From positions 320,001 through 384,000 of the forward strand of contig CAUYUJ010009857.1 of assembly GCA_963575745.1 (NCBI GenBank): 64,000 bases of DNA, given 5' to 3'. Below, piece by piece: positions 1 through 11,060 of the stretch; positions within the stretch are counted from its first letter, which is position 1; each line of letters begins with the position of its first letter. Origin of the DNA: Prorocentrum cordatum. Taxonomy: Eukaryota; Sar; Dinophyceae; Prorocentrales; Prorocentraceae. The notes under the pieces are model-generated. The model was not told the origin of the DNA. It did no database searches and worked only from the letters and a program-made list of their open reading frames with translations. A program made the position numbers and the translations under genes.

Positions 1-30
1 GCCTTGCGGCAGCACCTGTTCACCCTACAA

Positions 31-60
31 GTGGACGTAGTCGACGGGTCAGCCCTAGTT
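31..60 (+). repeat. Hairpin tag, copy 1
   Basis: GTGGAC-GTA-GTCGAC (one mismatch in the stem) followed by GGGTCAGCCCTAGT. First of about 21 copies of a short tag that opens modules across the window. Confidence 0.75.
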
Positions 61-65
61 TCTCC

Positions 66-1080
66 GACATGGCCAGTGGGAGCGCGTATGAGAATCTTTC
101 CGGGCCTCACGTGCACAAAATCGCCCCTTACGGCGCCACCGCGGGGCCGAATCGCTCAGGCCGGTCCCAGAGGCGCTCCAGAAGGGTTCCCAGACCGTCC
201 AAGAGCGCTCCAAGACGGCCTCAGTGGGTCTGGAGACGGCCCACGAGGGCCCGAAGCCTTCCGGGGAGGGCTATACGACGATCCAAGGGGCCGCAAAGAC
301 GCCCCAAGAGGGCCCCGAGCGCACGCCAAAGAGGCACAAATCGTCAAATTCCTATGGGAAAACGTATATTTTCAGCATGCCCGCCTTGAGTGCTCCTCAG
401 CAGCCCAGGACACGCCAAGAGGCCTCCCAAATCGCCCCAAGAAAACGCCAGCGGCCCCTCAGAGGGCTCCAAGACGGTCTACGAGAGCCCCAAGACGACG
501 CCAGAGAGCCCTGAAACGGCTTCACAGAACCCCAAGACGGCCCCAAGAGAGCTCCGAGGGGGCCCCAAGAGGCTCCCAAGACGGCCTCAGGCAGCCTCAA
601 GAGATCTCCAAGACGGTCCAAGGCCTCCTGGACGCCCCAAACGCTAGCCCAAACAAGCCTCAGAATGGCCCGAACAAGACCCCCACAAGGACCACCAAGC
701 AGGCCCAGAGACGCTCATTAAAAGAGCGATCGGTGAAGTACAAAGCTCGTCTCACCAAGGCTCCCAAGAGCGAGACGCAGCGTAGAGAACTCGCCCAGGC
801 ACAGCTCCCAAGAGCGAGCGGTGACGTCGGGACACCCTTCCGACCTCTCACACAGGAGCACGCACGCACAGCACGCAAACACAATAGATTTCCTGGGCTG
901 TCCCCCAGAAGAGGCTCGGGGGGACAGCCCGGGAACAGCCCCAGAGGCGCCCCAAAAAACTTCAAGAGAAAAGGCCCCTGGGAGGCTGCAAAACGGCCCA
1001 AGAGGGCCTCAAGAGGCCCATAGGAGGCCGCAAGACAGCCAACGAGGCCCCAACAGGCCCCCAGGAGCTCGAAAAGAAAC
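66..1080 (+). repeat. Degenerate 10-11 bp GGCCCAAGACGG array
   Basis: Runs of units such as CCAAGACGGC, CCAAGAGGGCC and CCAGGACGGCC. Units alternate between 10 and 11 bp, so pairs give about 21 bp. There is no stop codon in the consensus on either strand, which produces long overlapping open frames (Gln-Asp-Gly-Pro-Arg-rich on plus, Leu-Gly-Pro-Ser-Trp-rich on minus). An AT-rich linker interrupts it near 340-385. I see no sign of real coding. Confidence 0.85.
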
Positions 1081-1470
1081 CCCGAGAGGCCCACTAATTA
1101 AGCGTTCCCAAGGAGACGGCAGCGCCCGCCATCAGGCTTCGAAGAGGCAACCGGAAAAAGTCACCAGAGCCCTCCGGGCGACTTTTTTCAAGGCCCCAGG
1201 TGCTTTCAAAATTGACAAGCGGGGAGACGTACACCGCAGACCCACCATAGCCGTCTGTGACGCTCCGAAGGCTGTCTAGGCGGAGGTAGAGCGGAAGGGG
1301 GACGAAGAGAAGGAAGCGGTCCAAGAGGGCGTCCGAGACGGCCCAAGACCGCTCGAAGACGCTCCAGACGAGCCGCGGCAAACGAAATCATTGATTCTTC
1401 TATGGTTTCCGCTGGTCGAGCGACGGCAGGTCCAAGACGGCCTTTTCGAGCCAAGACTGGCCCAAGATGA
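66..1470 (+). repeat. Segmental duplication D1, copy 1
   Basis: This block is repeated at 25197-26426. Both copies share the start (GTGCACAAAATCGCCCCTT followed by GGCGCCACC), the same array, and the non-array stretch around 1190-1300 containing GCAGACCCACCATAGCCGTC. Both copies are preceded by a hairpin tag and end at the next tag. Identity is imperfect, so the duplication is not recent. Confidence 0.85.
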
Positions 1471-1501
1471 CGTGGACGAAGTCCACGGGTACGCCCTAGT
1501 C
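1471..1501 (+). repeat. Hairpin tag, copy 2
   Basis: CGTGGAC-GAA-GTCCACG perfect 7-bp stem, then GGTACGCCCTAGTC. It closes module D1 and opens the next unit. Confidence 0.85.
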
Positions 1502-1539
1502 TATACTATATGGCCGGAGGAACCGCGTGCCGGAAGGAA

Positions 1540-3245
1540 AAAACATCAAATGGCCGGAAACGGCTCCGAGACGCTCCGGAGGCCGCCCCGACGGCCCAAA
1601 GAAGGCTCCGAGCCGCTCAAAGACGGCTCCGACCCGCTCAAGATGCCCCGAAGGCGGCCCAAGAGGGCCCCGAGACGCGCAATGATCCGGCCAAGACGCC
1701 CGAGATTGGCCCAAGACGGCCCAAGAGCTCCCCAAGACGGCCCAACAGGCCTCCCAAGAGGCTTCCCAAGAGAGCCCCGAGAGGCCAAAATCGTTGATTT
1801 TCATTGTTTTTTTTCCGATGTTTTTTGCTTCCTCGCTTTTTCGGCTTCCCGCCGCTCCGAAACCCCCGCAGAGGCATCCAAGACCGCTCCAAGACGGTCA
1901 ACGAGGTCCCCAAGAGGACCCCAAGACGGCCCAAGAGGGCCCCAAGACGGTCCAAGGCGGCCCCAGGACGGCCCCAGAGGCGCCCAAGACGGGCCAACGG
2001 GACCCCAAGATGGCCCGAAGAGCGGCCCAAGATGGCTCCAAGACGGCCCAAGGACCGCACAAGAAGGCCCTCGGGGGCCCCAAGACAGCCCAAGGGGCGC
2101 GATAGAGGAGCCCAGAGAGGCCCAAGAGGCCCCCAGGAGCCCAAAAGAGGTCCCCAAGAGGTGCCACGGGGGCGGACGAGGGGACCGCCTCAGGAGGTTT
2201 TGGACGGTTTTGGGCCTTAGAATCATCCGCTTTACGACGGTTTTGAAAGGATTTTGGCCTTCTCGCTTTTTCGGCAAGAGGCCTCCAATAGCGCCCCAGA
2301 ACGGCCCAAGAGGTTTCCAAGAGCGCCCCAAGACAGCCCAAGAGGGCCCCAAGACGACCCAAGAGACGCTCAAGACGGCCCACGAGGGCCCGAAGACAGG
2401 CCCAAGAGGGGGCCAAGAGGGGGACCACGGACCGAAAATCCGAGCATTCCGCCCCAAGAGGGCGCCAGGAGGCCCAAACAGGCCCCCAAGAGGCCCCAAG
2501 GGGCCGCCAAGAATCCCCCAAAGAGGCCCCAGGAGGCTCCCAAGGAGCCCAGACGAGGCCCCAACAGAGGCCCCAACAGCTTCCAAAATGGCCCCAAAGA
2601 GGCCTCGAGCCCGCCTCCGAGCTTCCTCGCCGCGAGGGTGCCAACACGGCCCCAGACGGGCCCAGGACGGCCCAAGGCGCGCTCAAGACGGCCCAAGACG
2701 ATTCCAAGACGGTCCCAGGAGGGTGCGCCCAGGACGGCCCAAGGACGCGCCCGGTCGGGGCCTCAAGACGGGCCAAGATGGCAAGAGAGCCCCAGTTGGC
2801 AAAAATCGTTAATTTTCCATTGTTTACTGTTACACCCTTTGCGTTTCCCGCTGTTTCGGCGGTCCGATGCACCAAGAGGCCCCAGAAAGTCCCAGGAGGG
2901 TCCGAGGAAATGCCCGGAAGGCCCCAAGACGGGCCAAGACGGACCCAGCACAACCCAAGGCGCGCTGCGACGGCTCAAGACGGCTCCAAGACAGCCCCAA
3001 GAGGGTGCCAACACGGCCCCTGCTGGGCCCAGGACGGCCCAAGGAGGCGCACAGGAGGGGCCCAAGACGACTCCAAGGCGGCCCCCTCACGGTCCCAGAC
3101 GGCTCCAAGACAGCCCCACGAGGACCCCGATGGGCCCAGGACGGCCTACGGACGGCCCATGAGGGGCCCACGACGAACCAAGACGGCCCCATCACGGCAC
3201 ACGGTGCCCTCAAGACGGGCCTGGACGGCTCCAAGACGGCCCTTT
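1540..3245 (+). repeat. 10-11 bp array with three AT-rich linkers
   Basis: The same GGCCCAAGACGG array is interrupted near 1790-1855, 2215-2280 and 2795-2870 by 60-80 bp AT-rich linkers. These begin with AAAATCGT(T/C)-type sequence and contain TTTTCGG and CTTCTCGC-type motifs. Linkers at matching positions occur in the two sister units. Confidence 0.85.
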
Positions 3246-3840
3246 GAGGGAGCCAACGCGGCCCCACACCTTTCGGGCGCACACTTGGGGGGGCTGGGAG
3301 CTTGCGACAAGTCTCCCACATTCATTGTCCTGCCCCATTCTGTTCGCCTGGAGGCCTCCTCCAACCCTGTGGGCGATCAAGAGGAAACCCAGCGGGCCGC
3401 CAACCCTGGGGCCCGTGGGCCCCGCGCCGCTTGGGCAGAAGACGAACGCCGGGTCTGACAGGCCAGCTACCGCCCCCCTTTGCCCGATATGCTGTGCCAT
3501 TCTGTTCCCCCAGGGGCCTTGGCGAACTCTTCGGGCCAAGCAGACCCGACCCCTGGGACAGCAGCCAATTGATATGACCCTGGGACCTCTCCGCATTCTT
3601 CGGACGAGCACCTGGGGGGCCCAGGAGATTCGGACAAGTCTTCTCCATTCCTTACCCTGTCCCGTTCTGTTCGCCCGAAGGCCTCCACAGACCCTCTGGG
3701 CGAACATAATGGGACATGGCGAACAAACCCTCCCGTTGGCGGTGATGCGACTGGATCGCACCATCAAGGCGCGCCCAGAGGTGATGGCCGACCCAACCGC
3801 GGTTTCTCTAAAGATTTTACAGAATTTCAAGTTTTCTTGA
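3245..3840 (+). repeat. Three tandem ~160-bp repeats, conserved in all units
   Basis: The phrase CCATTCTGTTC(G/C)CC recurs at about 3341, 3497 and 3661, and so defines three diverged units of about 160 bp. A 198-codon frame spans the block and is open in all three genomic copies (3244-3840, 6331-6927 and within the copy at 30.3-30.9 kb). Most differences between the copies at 3.2 and 6.3 kb change the amino acid (for example IKRKPSGP versus NKRNPSGT), which argues against a selected protein. Confidence 0.7.
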
Positions 3841-4165
3841 AGCTCTCTTGTGCCCTCCCTGTAGATCCTTGCGAGCCTCCCCGGCGCTTTCGGTGGCTTT
3901 CCCCGATGGCCTCCCGAGCCCTTCCCCGAGCGCTCCTGAGACGTCTCAGATGGGCTTCGACTTCGATGCACATCCCCGAGAGACTTCGAAACTGTCCTCA
4001 ATAGGAGGGGGGTGAACGAGCAGTGCGCTGGGCCAAGCTGCTGGAGCGCTGCAAGAGCTCGGACACGAAGGCGCGATCTCGCTGCCGCCGCCCGAGCCGC
4101 CGCCGTGTTTGTAGATTTTCGGTACAACCTGCGCCGTTCCTCCGAGAACCATTCCAGAAAGATGT
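3841..4165 (+). other. Conserved tag-proximal block
   Basis: About 325 bp of non-repetitive sequence lies directly upstream of the hairpin tag and is nearly identical at 6928-7252 and 30931-31255. It contains an Arg/Ser-rich open stretch reading into the tag in frame (peptide VVDGVHGSALV). In the two later copies this reading continues into PPR repeats, so the block may be exon or intron end. No known domain was recognised. Confidence 0.5.
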
Positions 4166-4196
4166 CGTGGACGGAGTCCACGGGTCAGCCCTAGTC
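4166..4196 (+). repeat. Hairpin tag, copy 3
   Basis: CGTGGAC-GGA-GTCCACG perfect stem, then GGTCAGCCCTAGTC. It is followed by CTACATTGCAGGG, a degenerate PPR start, and then by the array. Confidence 0.88.
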
Positions 4197-4852
4197 TCTA
4201 CTACATTGCAGGGCCCAGTGCGTGCCAGAAGGGCGCAGGCCCCAATGCACCGAAACCGCCCCGGGCTGGCCCCGGGCCGCCCAGGCAGGCAGGCTCCAGG
4301 ACATGTCGGGAGGGCCCCCAGAAGCCCCCAAGACGGCCCCGGAGAGCCCCGGCACGCTTAAAGATGGGCCCAAGACGCCCGAGATTCGCCCCAGGCGGCC
4401 CAAGAGGCGTCCAAGACGCCCGAAGAGGCCTCCCAAGAGGCCTCCCAAGAGGGCCCCGAGCGACAGAAATCATCGATTTCTTGTGTGTTTTTCGATATTT
4501 TCGGCCTCTTCGCTTCTTCGGCTTCCCGACGCTCCAAGACGGCCCAAGAAGTTCCCCCGACCGCTCCAAGACGGCCGAAGAGGACCCCAAGAGAGCCCCA
4601 AGACGGGCCAGGAGGGCCCCCAGACGGTCCCAAGACGCCCCAGGACGGCTCCAGGACGGCCCAGGAGGCGCCCAAGACGGCCCAAGAGGCACCCAAGACG
4701 GCCCCAGGAGCGGCCCAAGACGGCCCAAGACAGCCCAAGAGGCGCCGAGGCGGGTCTCAGACGGCCCCAAGACGGCCCAAGAGGCACCCAAGACGGCCCG
4801 AGAGGGCCCTAAGAGCCCCCCCGGAAGGCCCAAAAGAAGGCCGAAGAGGCTC

Positions 4853-5078
4853 CGAAACGGCCCCCACGAAGCCTTCAGTGCCTTCAGAATTCCCTCCGAG
4901 AGCGGAGGAGCGGACGAGAGGCGACAGGCATATCGCAGGCAAAAACGCCCCAAGAGATCCCGAAACGGCCCCCGCGAAGCCCTAAGTGGCTTCAGAATTG
5001 CTTCCAGGAGGGGGGGAGCGGACGAGAGGCGACCGGCATATCGAAGGCACAAAGGAACAATGTTGGACGCTCCGAGGG
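4853..5078 (+). repeat. 108-bp tandem duplication
   Basis: Two adjacent copies begin CGAAACGGCCCCC at 4853 and 4961. Each contains TTCAGAATT, a GGAGCGGACGAGAGGCGAC motif and GGCATATCG. A partial third copy lies at about 5213-5245. The same pair is present near 28876-29070. Confidence 0.8.
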
Positions 5079-7252
5079 CCTTCGATGTTTCTCCGTTGGG
5101 GAGAGTCGTCGTAGGATCGACGATTGCCGACCGAGGGCAGCGAATCCAGTGGAGGCCCAAGAGGCCCCCAGGAGCCCAAAAGAGATCCCCAAGAGGTGCC
5201 ACGGGGCTTAAAAACTGCTTCGAAGCGAGGGGGGCGGACGAGGGGACCGCCTCAGGAGGTTTTGGACGGTTTTGGGCCTCAAAATCGTCCGCTTTACGAC
5301 GGTTTTGGAAGGATTTTGGCCTTCTCGCCTTTTCCGCTTTCCGACGCTCGAAGACGGCCCAAGAGGCCTCCAAGAGCGCCCCAGAACGGCCCAAGAGGTT
5401 TCCAAGAGCGCCCCAAGACAGCCCAAGAGGGCCCCAAGACGACCCAAGAGACGCTCAAGACGGCCCACGAGGGCCCGAAGACAGGCCCAAGAGGGGGCCA
5501 AGAGGGGGACCACGGACCGAAAATCCGAGCCTTCCGCCCCAAGAGGGCGCCAGGAGGCCCAAACAGGCCCCCAAGAGGCCCCAAGGGGCCGCCAAGAATC
5601 CCCCGAAGAGGCCCCAGGAGGCTCCCAAGGAGCCCAAACGAGGCCCCTACAGAGGCCCCAACAGCTTCCAAAATGGCCCCGAAGAGGCCTCGAGCCCGCC
5701 TCCGAGCTTCCTCGCCGCGAGGGTGCCAACACGGCCCCAGACCGGCCCAGGACGGCCCAAGGCGCGCTCAAGACGGCCCAAGACGATTCCAAGACGGTCC
5801 CAGGAGGGTGCGCCCAGGACGGCCCAAGGACGCGCCCGTTCGGGGCCTCAAGACGGGCCAAGATGGCAAGAGAGTCCCAGCTGGCAAAAATCGTTAATTT
5901 TCCATTGTTTACTGTTACACCCTTTGCGTTTCCCGCCGTTTCGGCGGTCCGATGCACCAAGAGGCCCCAGAAAGTCCCAGGAGGGTCCGAGGAACCGCCC
6001 AGGAAGGCCCCAAGACGGGCCAAGACGGACCCAGCACAACCCAAGGCGCGCTGCGACGGCTCAAGACGGCTCCAAGACAGCCCCAAGAGGGTGCCAACAC
6101 GGCCCCTGCTGGGCCCAGGACGGCCCAAGGAGGCGCACAGGAGGGGCCCAAGACGACTCCAAGGCGGCCTCCTCACGGTCCCAGACGGCTCCAAGACAGC
6201 CCCACGAGGACCCCGATGGGCCCAGGACGGCCTACGGACGCGCCCATGAGGGGCCCACGACGAACCAAGACGGCCCCATCAGGGCAAACGGCGCCCTCAA
6301 GACGGGCCTAGACGGCTCCAAGACGGCCCTTTGAGGGAGCCAACGCGGCCCCACACCCTTCGGGCGCACACTTGGGGGGGCTGGGAGCTTGCGACAAGTC
6401 TCCCACATTCATTGTCCTGCCCCATTCTGTTCGCCTGGAGGCCTCCTCCAACCCTGTGGGCGAACAAGAGGAATCCCAGCGGGACGCCAACCCTGGGGCC
6501 CGTGGGCCCCGCGCCGCTTGGGCAGAAGACGAACGCCGGGTCTGACAGGCCAGCTACCGCCCCCCTTTGCCCGATATGCTGTGCCATTATGTTCCCCCAG
6601 GGGCCTTGGCAAACTCTTCGGGCCAAGCAGACCGGACCCCTGGGACAGCAGCCAATTGATATGACCCTGGGACCTCTCCGCATTCTTCGGACGAGCATCT
6701 GGGGGGCCCAGGAGATTCGGACATGTCTTCCCCATTCCTTGCCCTGTCCCGTTCTGTTCGCCCGAAGGCCTCCACAGACCCTCTGGGCGAACAGAATGGG
6801 ACATGGCGAACAAACCCTCCCGTTGGCGGTGATGCGACTGGATCGCACCATCAAGGCGCGCCCGGAGGTGATGGCCGACCCAACAGCGGTTTCTCTTAAG
6901 AGTTCACTGGATTTCAAATTTTCTTGAAGCTCTCTTGGGCCCTCCCTGTAGATCCTTGCGAGCCTCCCCGGCGCTTTCGGTGGCTTTCCCCGATGGCCTC
7001 CCGAGCCCTTCCCCGAGCGCTCCTGAGACGCCTCAGATGGGCTTCGACTTCGACGCACATCCCCGAGAGACTTCGAAACTGTCCTCAATAGGAGGGGGGT
7101 GAACGAGCAGTGCGCTGGGCCAAGCTGCTGCAGCGCTGCAAGAGCTCGGACACGAAGGCGCGGTCTCGCTGCCGCCGCCCGAGCCGCCGCCGTGTTTGTA
7201 GATTTTCGGTACAATCTGCGCCGTTCCTCCGAGAACCATTCCAGAAAGATGT

Positions 7253-7283
7253 CGTGGACGGAGTCCACGGGTCAGCCCTAGTC
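7253..7283 (+). repeat. Hairpin tag, copy 4
   Basis: CGTGGAC-GGA-GTCCACG, then GGTCAGCCCTAGTC. It abuts the first codon of a PPR repeat (AGC TAC). Confidence 0.9.
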
Positions 7284-7808
7284 AGCTACAGCGCTGGGAT
7301 CAGCGCGTGCGAGAAGGGCGAGCAGTGGCAGCGGGCCCTGGCGCTGCTAAGGGAGATTGGGGAGGCGAAGCTGGAGCCCAACGTCATCAGCTTCAATGCT
7401 GGGATCAGCGCATGCGGAAAGGGGGAGCATTGGCAGAAGGCGTTGGCGCTGCTCAGAGAGATGTGGAACGCGAAGATGGAACGCAACGTGATGAGTTACA
7501 ACGCTGGGACCAGCGCGTGCGAGAAGAGCGGGCAGTGGCAACGGGCTCTAGCGCTGATCAGCGAGATGTGGCAGGCGAGGATGGAGCCCAACGTCGTGAG
7601 CTACAGCGCTGGGATCAGCGCGTGCGAGAAAGGCGAACAGTGGCAGCGGGCTCTGGCGCTGCTCAGCGGGATGTGGGAGGCGAAGGTGGAGCCTAACGTC
7701 GTGAGCTTCAACGGTGGGATAAGCGCGTGCGAGAAATGCGGACAGTGGCAACGGGCTCTCGCGCTGCTCAAGGAGATGAGGCGTGCGAAACTGGAGCCCA
7801 GCGTCATC
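7284..7808 (+). CDS. PPR-repeat exon or gene fragment, 5 repeats
   Basis: Five consecutive 35-residue pentatricopeptide repeats are read without interruption. Each follows the pattern S-Y/F-N/S-AGISACEKG, then QWQRALALL, then a M/I-W-EAK-x-EPNV ending. PPR proteins are helical-repeat RNA-binding proteins that usually act in organelles; this is family knowledge. The frame is open from 7110 to 7886, but homology begins exactly after the hairpin tag and stops at 7808 (codon ATC), after which the sequence loses the motif. No organelle-targeting peptide, start codon context or terminator can be assigned, so this is best read as one exon or a partial gene. The repeats are nearly uniform, which suggests recent internal duplication or homogenisation. 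Of the PPR tracts here, only this one and 46767-47186 have four or more intact repeats. Confidence 0.75.
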
Positions 7809-8117
7809 TATACAACAATCGGGTCAGCGCGTTCGCGTCGGTATCCCAGTGGCGAGGCCCCCTGTCGCCTGGGCCAGAGGCCTTGATGGCCCTGGACGGC
7901 CCCACGGTTTAGGACGGCCCCTAACAGCCATACGCGGCCCTGAGGATAGAAATCGGGGTCCATGCTGCTCGACATGGCTCAGGACGAGCTCAAGAAGGGT
8001 CACGACGCCCAGAGAAGCGCCGATAGGGGGCTTCAAGAGCCTCCAGGATACCTCGGCGCAAGGCCCTCTGCAGGCGAAACTATATAATGATCCAGGCGAA
8101 TGACCCGACCATCTACC
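7809..8117. other. No recognisable gene
   Basis: After the PPR tract a short decayed continuation (TATACAACAATCGGGTCAGCGC) resembles a further PPR start. I recognise nothing in the remaining 250 bp. Confidence 0.6.
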
Positions 8118-9175
8118 GCGTTGTGGTCACTGGTTTCGTTGGAGCTCCTTCTGGCGCCACGAAATGTGTGAGGGGGTGCCGTAATGGTGGTGGTCGGAAG
8201 CGCATGCGAACCGTGCCACTGGGGCCGGCGCGTGCGAACGTCACCAATAGGACGGTAGGTGGAGCTCCCGATGGGGCCACGAAGCGTGTGAGGGGTATGC
8301 CGAAATGGGTGGCGCGGGCGCATGCGAGCTGCGCCACTGGGACCTTCTGTGGATCTCCCTATGGGGCTACGAAGCGTGTGACGCATGTGCCGAAATTTGT
8401 GGCGAGGACGCATGCGAACGGCACCATATAGGGCCTTGTGTGGAGCGCCCTATGCGGCCACGAAGCGTGTGAGGGGTGTGCCGCGGGGATGCATGCGAAC
8501 GGCACCAGTGACGCCTTTTGGTGGAATTTTCTATGGGCCACGAAACGTGTGAGGGGTGTGCTGGAATGGGCAGTGGTGACGCGTGCAAATGGCACCACTG
8601 GGGCCTCAGGTGGAGCTCCCCATGGGGCCACGAAGCGTGTGAGGGGTGTGCCGAAATTGGTGGCGGGGACACATGTGAACGGCACCACTTGGGCCTTAGG
8701 TGGAGCTCCCCATGGGGCCACGCAGCGTGTGAGGGGTGTGCCGGAATGGGTAGCGGGGACGCATGCGAACGGCACCACTGGGGCCTTAGGTAGAGCTCCG
8801 TATTGCGTGTGAGTGGTGGGTGCACCGGAATCGGTGGCGGGGACGCATGCGAACGGCACCACTGGGGTCTTAGTTGGAGCTCCTCATGGGGCCACGAAAC
8901 GTGTCAGGGGTGTGACGAAATGGGTGGCTAGGGCGCATGCGAACGACACCGCTGGGTCTCGGTTGGAGCTGCCTGTGGGGCCACGAAGCGTGTGAGGTGT
9001 GTGCCGAAATGGGTGGCGGGCACGCATGCGAATGGCAGCATTGGGGCCTTCGGTGGAGCTCCTTATGGGGCACGAACCGTGTGAGCGGTGCGCCGACATG
9101 GGTGGCAGGGACGCGTGTGAATGGTACCACTGTGGTCTTGGGTGGAGCTCCCTATGAAGCGTGCGAGGTTGTGCC
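8118..9175 (+). repeat. 90-bp minisatellite, about 12 copies
   Basis: Unit start GTGGAGCTCCC(T/C)ATGGGG, followed by CCACGAAGCGTGTGAGGGG and a GACGCATGCGAACGGCACCA core. Spacing is 90 bp (for example 8611 to 8701). Because 90 is a multiple of 3, frames stay open and read as 30-residue repeats (for example GHEACEGCA...DACERHHWGLRW). All three plus frames stay open over long stretches, so translation is not evidence of coding. Confidence 0.9.
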
Positions 9176-9215
9176 GAAATGGCAGACCGATGCGGAGTGC
9201 AGAAGTATGGAGGTG

Positions 9216-9298
9216 AGGGGAGGAGGAGGAGGAGGAGGAGGAGGAGGAGGAGGAGGAGGAGGAGGAGGAGGAGGAGGAGGAGGAGGAGGAGGAGGAGA
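9216..9298. repeat. (GGA)n microsatellite
   Basis: About 80 bp of uninterrupted GGA/GAG repeats at the 3' end of the 90-bp minisatellite. Confidence 0.95.
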
Positions 9299-9299
9299 A

Positions 9300-9352
9300 G
9301 AGGGCGACACGCTGGACTGTCTCTTTAAAACGAGGACCCAACTCCACAGGAT
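9300..9352 (+). repeat. Shared 3' boundary sequence, copy 1
   Basis: Contains CTGTCTCTTTAAAACGAGGA and then CCCAACTCCACAGGATG. The same sequence closes the second minisatellite at 10866-10905, again directly after a purine-rich GGAGGA stretch. Confidence 0.85.
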
Positions 9353-9573
9353 GGTTGGAAACACAACCCCTCAGGTTTCCGTTCATTTCCAATATTCCCC
9401 ACTGTTCCGCTCCAGGCCCCTCCAAGGACGGCCCGGAAGGATCTCCGCAGAGCCTCAACGGCTCACCCGAGCCTCAGCGTCGGCAAGCCGAAAAGGCAGA
9501 AACCCACAATTAGCCTGGCGAAGGGCCCAACCATCTGTAGTTGTTAGTGCCGCAATTATGGGTATCGTATTCG

Positions 9574-10800
9574 GTGGAGCTCCCTGTGGGGTCACGAAGC
9601 GCTGCACTGGGTGGGGGAGACGCATGCGAAGTTTACCACTGGGGCCTTCGGTGGAGCTCCCTATTGGCCACGAAACGCTGCACTGGGTGGGGGAGACGCA
9701 TGCGGACTTTGCCACTGGGGCCGTCGGTGGAGCTCCCTATGGGCCGCGAAACGTTGTGCTGGGTGGGGGAAACGCATGTGGACTTTGCCACTGGGGTCTT
9801 CGGTGGAGTTCTCCCCAGGGCCACAAATCGGTGGGGCTCCTTATGGGGCCACGAAACGCTGCACTGGGTGTGCGGGACGCATGCGGGCGGTCCCACTGGG
9901 ACCTTCGGTGGGGCTCCCGATGGGGCCACGAAGCGCTGTACTGGGTGTGCGGGACGCATGCGGGCGGTCCCACTGGGACCTTCGTTGGAGCTATGTGGCC
10001 ACGAAGCGCTGTACTGGGTGGTGCGTGACGCATGCGGGCGGTTCCATTGGGGCCTTCGGTGGAGCTCCCTATGGGGCCACGAAGCGCTGTACTGGGTGGT
10101 GCGTGACGCATGCGGGCGGTCCCACTGGGACCTTCGGTGGATCTCCCTATGGGGCCACGAAGCGCTGTACTGGGTGGTGCGTGACGCATGCGGGCGGTGC
10201 CACTGGGGCCGTCTGTGGAGCTCCTTATGGGCCACGGAACGCTGTACTGGGTAGTGCGGGACGCATGCGGGCAGTCCCATTGGGACCTCGGTGGGGCTCC
10301 CGATGGGGCCACGAAGCGCTGTACTGGGTGTGCGGGACGCATGCGGGCGGTCCCACTGGGACCTTCGGTGGATCTCCCTATGGGGCCACGAAGCGCTGTA
10401 CTGGGTGGTGCGTGACGCATGCGGGCGGTGCCACTGGGGCTTTCGGCAGAGCTCCCTGTGGGGGCACGAAACGCTGTACTGGGTGGTGCGTGACGCATGG
10501 GGGCGGTCCTACTGGGACCTTCGGTGGAGCTCCCTATGGGGCCACGAAGCGCTATACTGGGTGGTGCGTGACGCATGCGGGCGGTCCCACTGGGATTTTC
10601 GGTGGATCTCCTTATGGGGCCACGAAGCGCTGTACTGGGAGGTGCGTGACCTATGCGGGCGGTCCCACTGGGACCTTCGGTGGAGCTCCCTATGGGGCCA
10701 CGAAGCGCTGTACTGGGTGGTGCGTGACGCATGCGGGCGCTCCGATTGGGGCCTTCGGTGGGTGTCCCTATGGGGCCACGAAACGTGTGAGGGGTGTGCT
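9574..10800 (+). repeat. 78-bp minisatellite, about 15 copies
   Basis: The unit is related to the 90-bp unit: GGTGGAGCTCCCTATGGGG, CCACGAAGCGCTGTACTGGG, GACGCATGCGGGCGGTCCCA. Spacing is 78 bp (for example 10081 to 10159), or 26 codons, which leaves a frame open from 9611 to 10825 (GATKRCTGWCVTHAGGPTG repeated). Other frames are open too. The homology shows that the two arrays share an ancestor and then homogenised separately. Confidence 0.9.
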
Positions 10801-10819
10801 GAAACGGGTGATGATGACG

Positions 10820-10915
10820 CAGTGAGGAGGGAGGAGGGGGAGGAGGAGAGGAGTGAGGATGCGGGGCGCTGTCTCTTCAAAACGAGGACCCAACACCACA
10901 GGATGTTTGGGAAAA
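10820..10915 (+). repeat. Purine stretch plus shared 3' boundary, copy 2
   Basis: GAGGAGGGAGGAGGGGGAGG is followed by GCTGTCTCTTCAAAACGAGG and CCCAACACCACAGGATG, matching 9300-9352. Confidence 0.85.
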
Positions 10916-10954
10916 ACATGCAAAACCAAAGGGAAACCAATGATTTGGTTTTGC

Positions 10955-11060
10955 CTCTTGGGGCGCTCTTTGGGGCCGTCTGGGACCCCTCTTGGAGAGT
11001 CCAGGGAGCGTTTTGAGCCGTTTGGAACCCTTCGTGGAGCGCCTCGGGAAAGGGGTAGGC
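10955..11060 (-). repeat. Short inverted-orientation 10-11 bp array
   Basis: Units read CTTGGGGCG, GGCCGTCTGGGA and CCCCTCTTGG on the plus strand, i.e. the reverse complement of the GGCCCAAGACGG array. One of three places where the array orientation flips. Confidence 0.65.

Larger units (their letters stand above)
1471..4165 (+). repeat. Tag-to-tag unit U1 (about 2.7 kb)
   Basis: It starts at one hairpin tag and ends at the next. Internally it has an array with AT-rich linkers, then a 600-bp block of three 160-bp repeats, then a conserved tag-proximal block. It is a diverged tandem copy of the unit at 4166-7252 and a dispersed copy of 28185-31255. Relative to those it lacks a short segment near 2168 that contains CTTAAAAACTGCTTCGAAGC. 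Confidence 0.85.
4166..7252 (+). repeat. Tag-to-tag unit U2 (about 3.09 kb)
   Basis: Near-identical to 28185-31255 from the first base after the tag through to the next tag. The offset is about 24,023 bp at 5.1 kb and 24,003 bp at 7.2 kb; the 20-bp change reflects a short deletion near 30316 in the other copy. It is also a tandem, more diverged copy of 1471-4165. AT-rich linkers lie near 4470-4545, 5280-5345 and 5885-5945. The array is the same 10-11 bp class. Confidence 0.9.

Noticed and set aside
1391-2812. 473-codon Gln-Asp-Gly-Pro-Arg-rich frame, and minus-strand Leu-Gly-Pro-Ser-Trp frames over the same DNA
   Set aside because: The 10-11 bp unit contains no stop in any frame on either strand, so both readings follow from composition.
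3244-3840. 198-codon frame conserved in three copies
   Set aside because: Most nucleotide differences between the two diverged copies change the amino acid, so there is no sign of purifying selection. The copies are open because the duplication is fairly young.
8518-8793. Cys/His-spaced 30-residue repeats that look like a zinc-finger array
   Set aside because: The Cys and His positions come from one 90-bp minisatellite unit read in one of several open frames, and the spacing matches no zinc-finger family.
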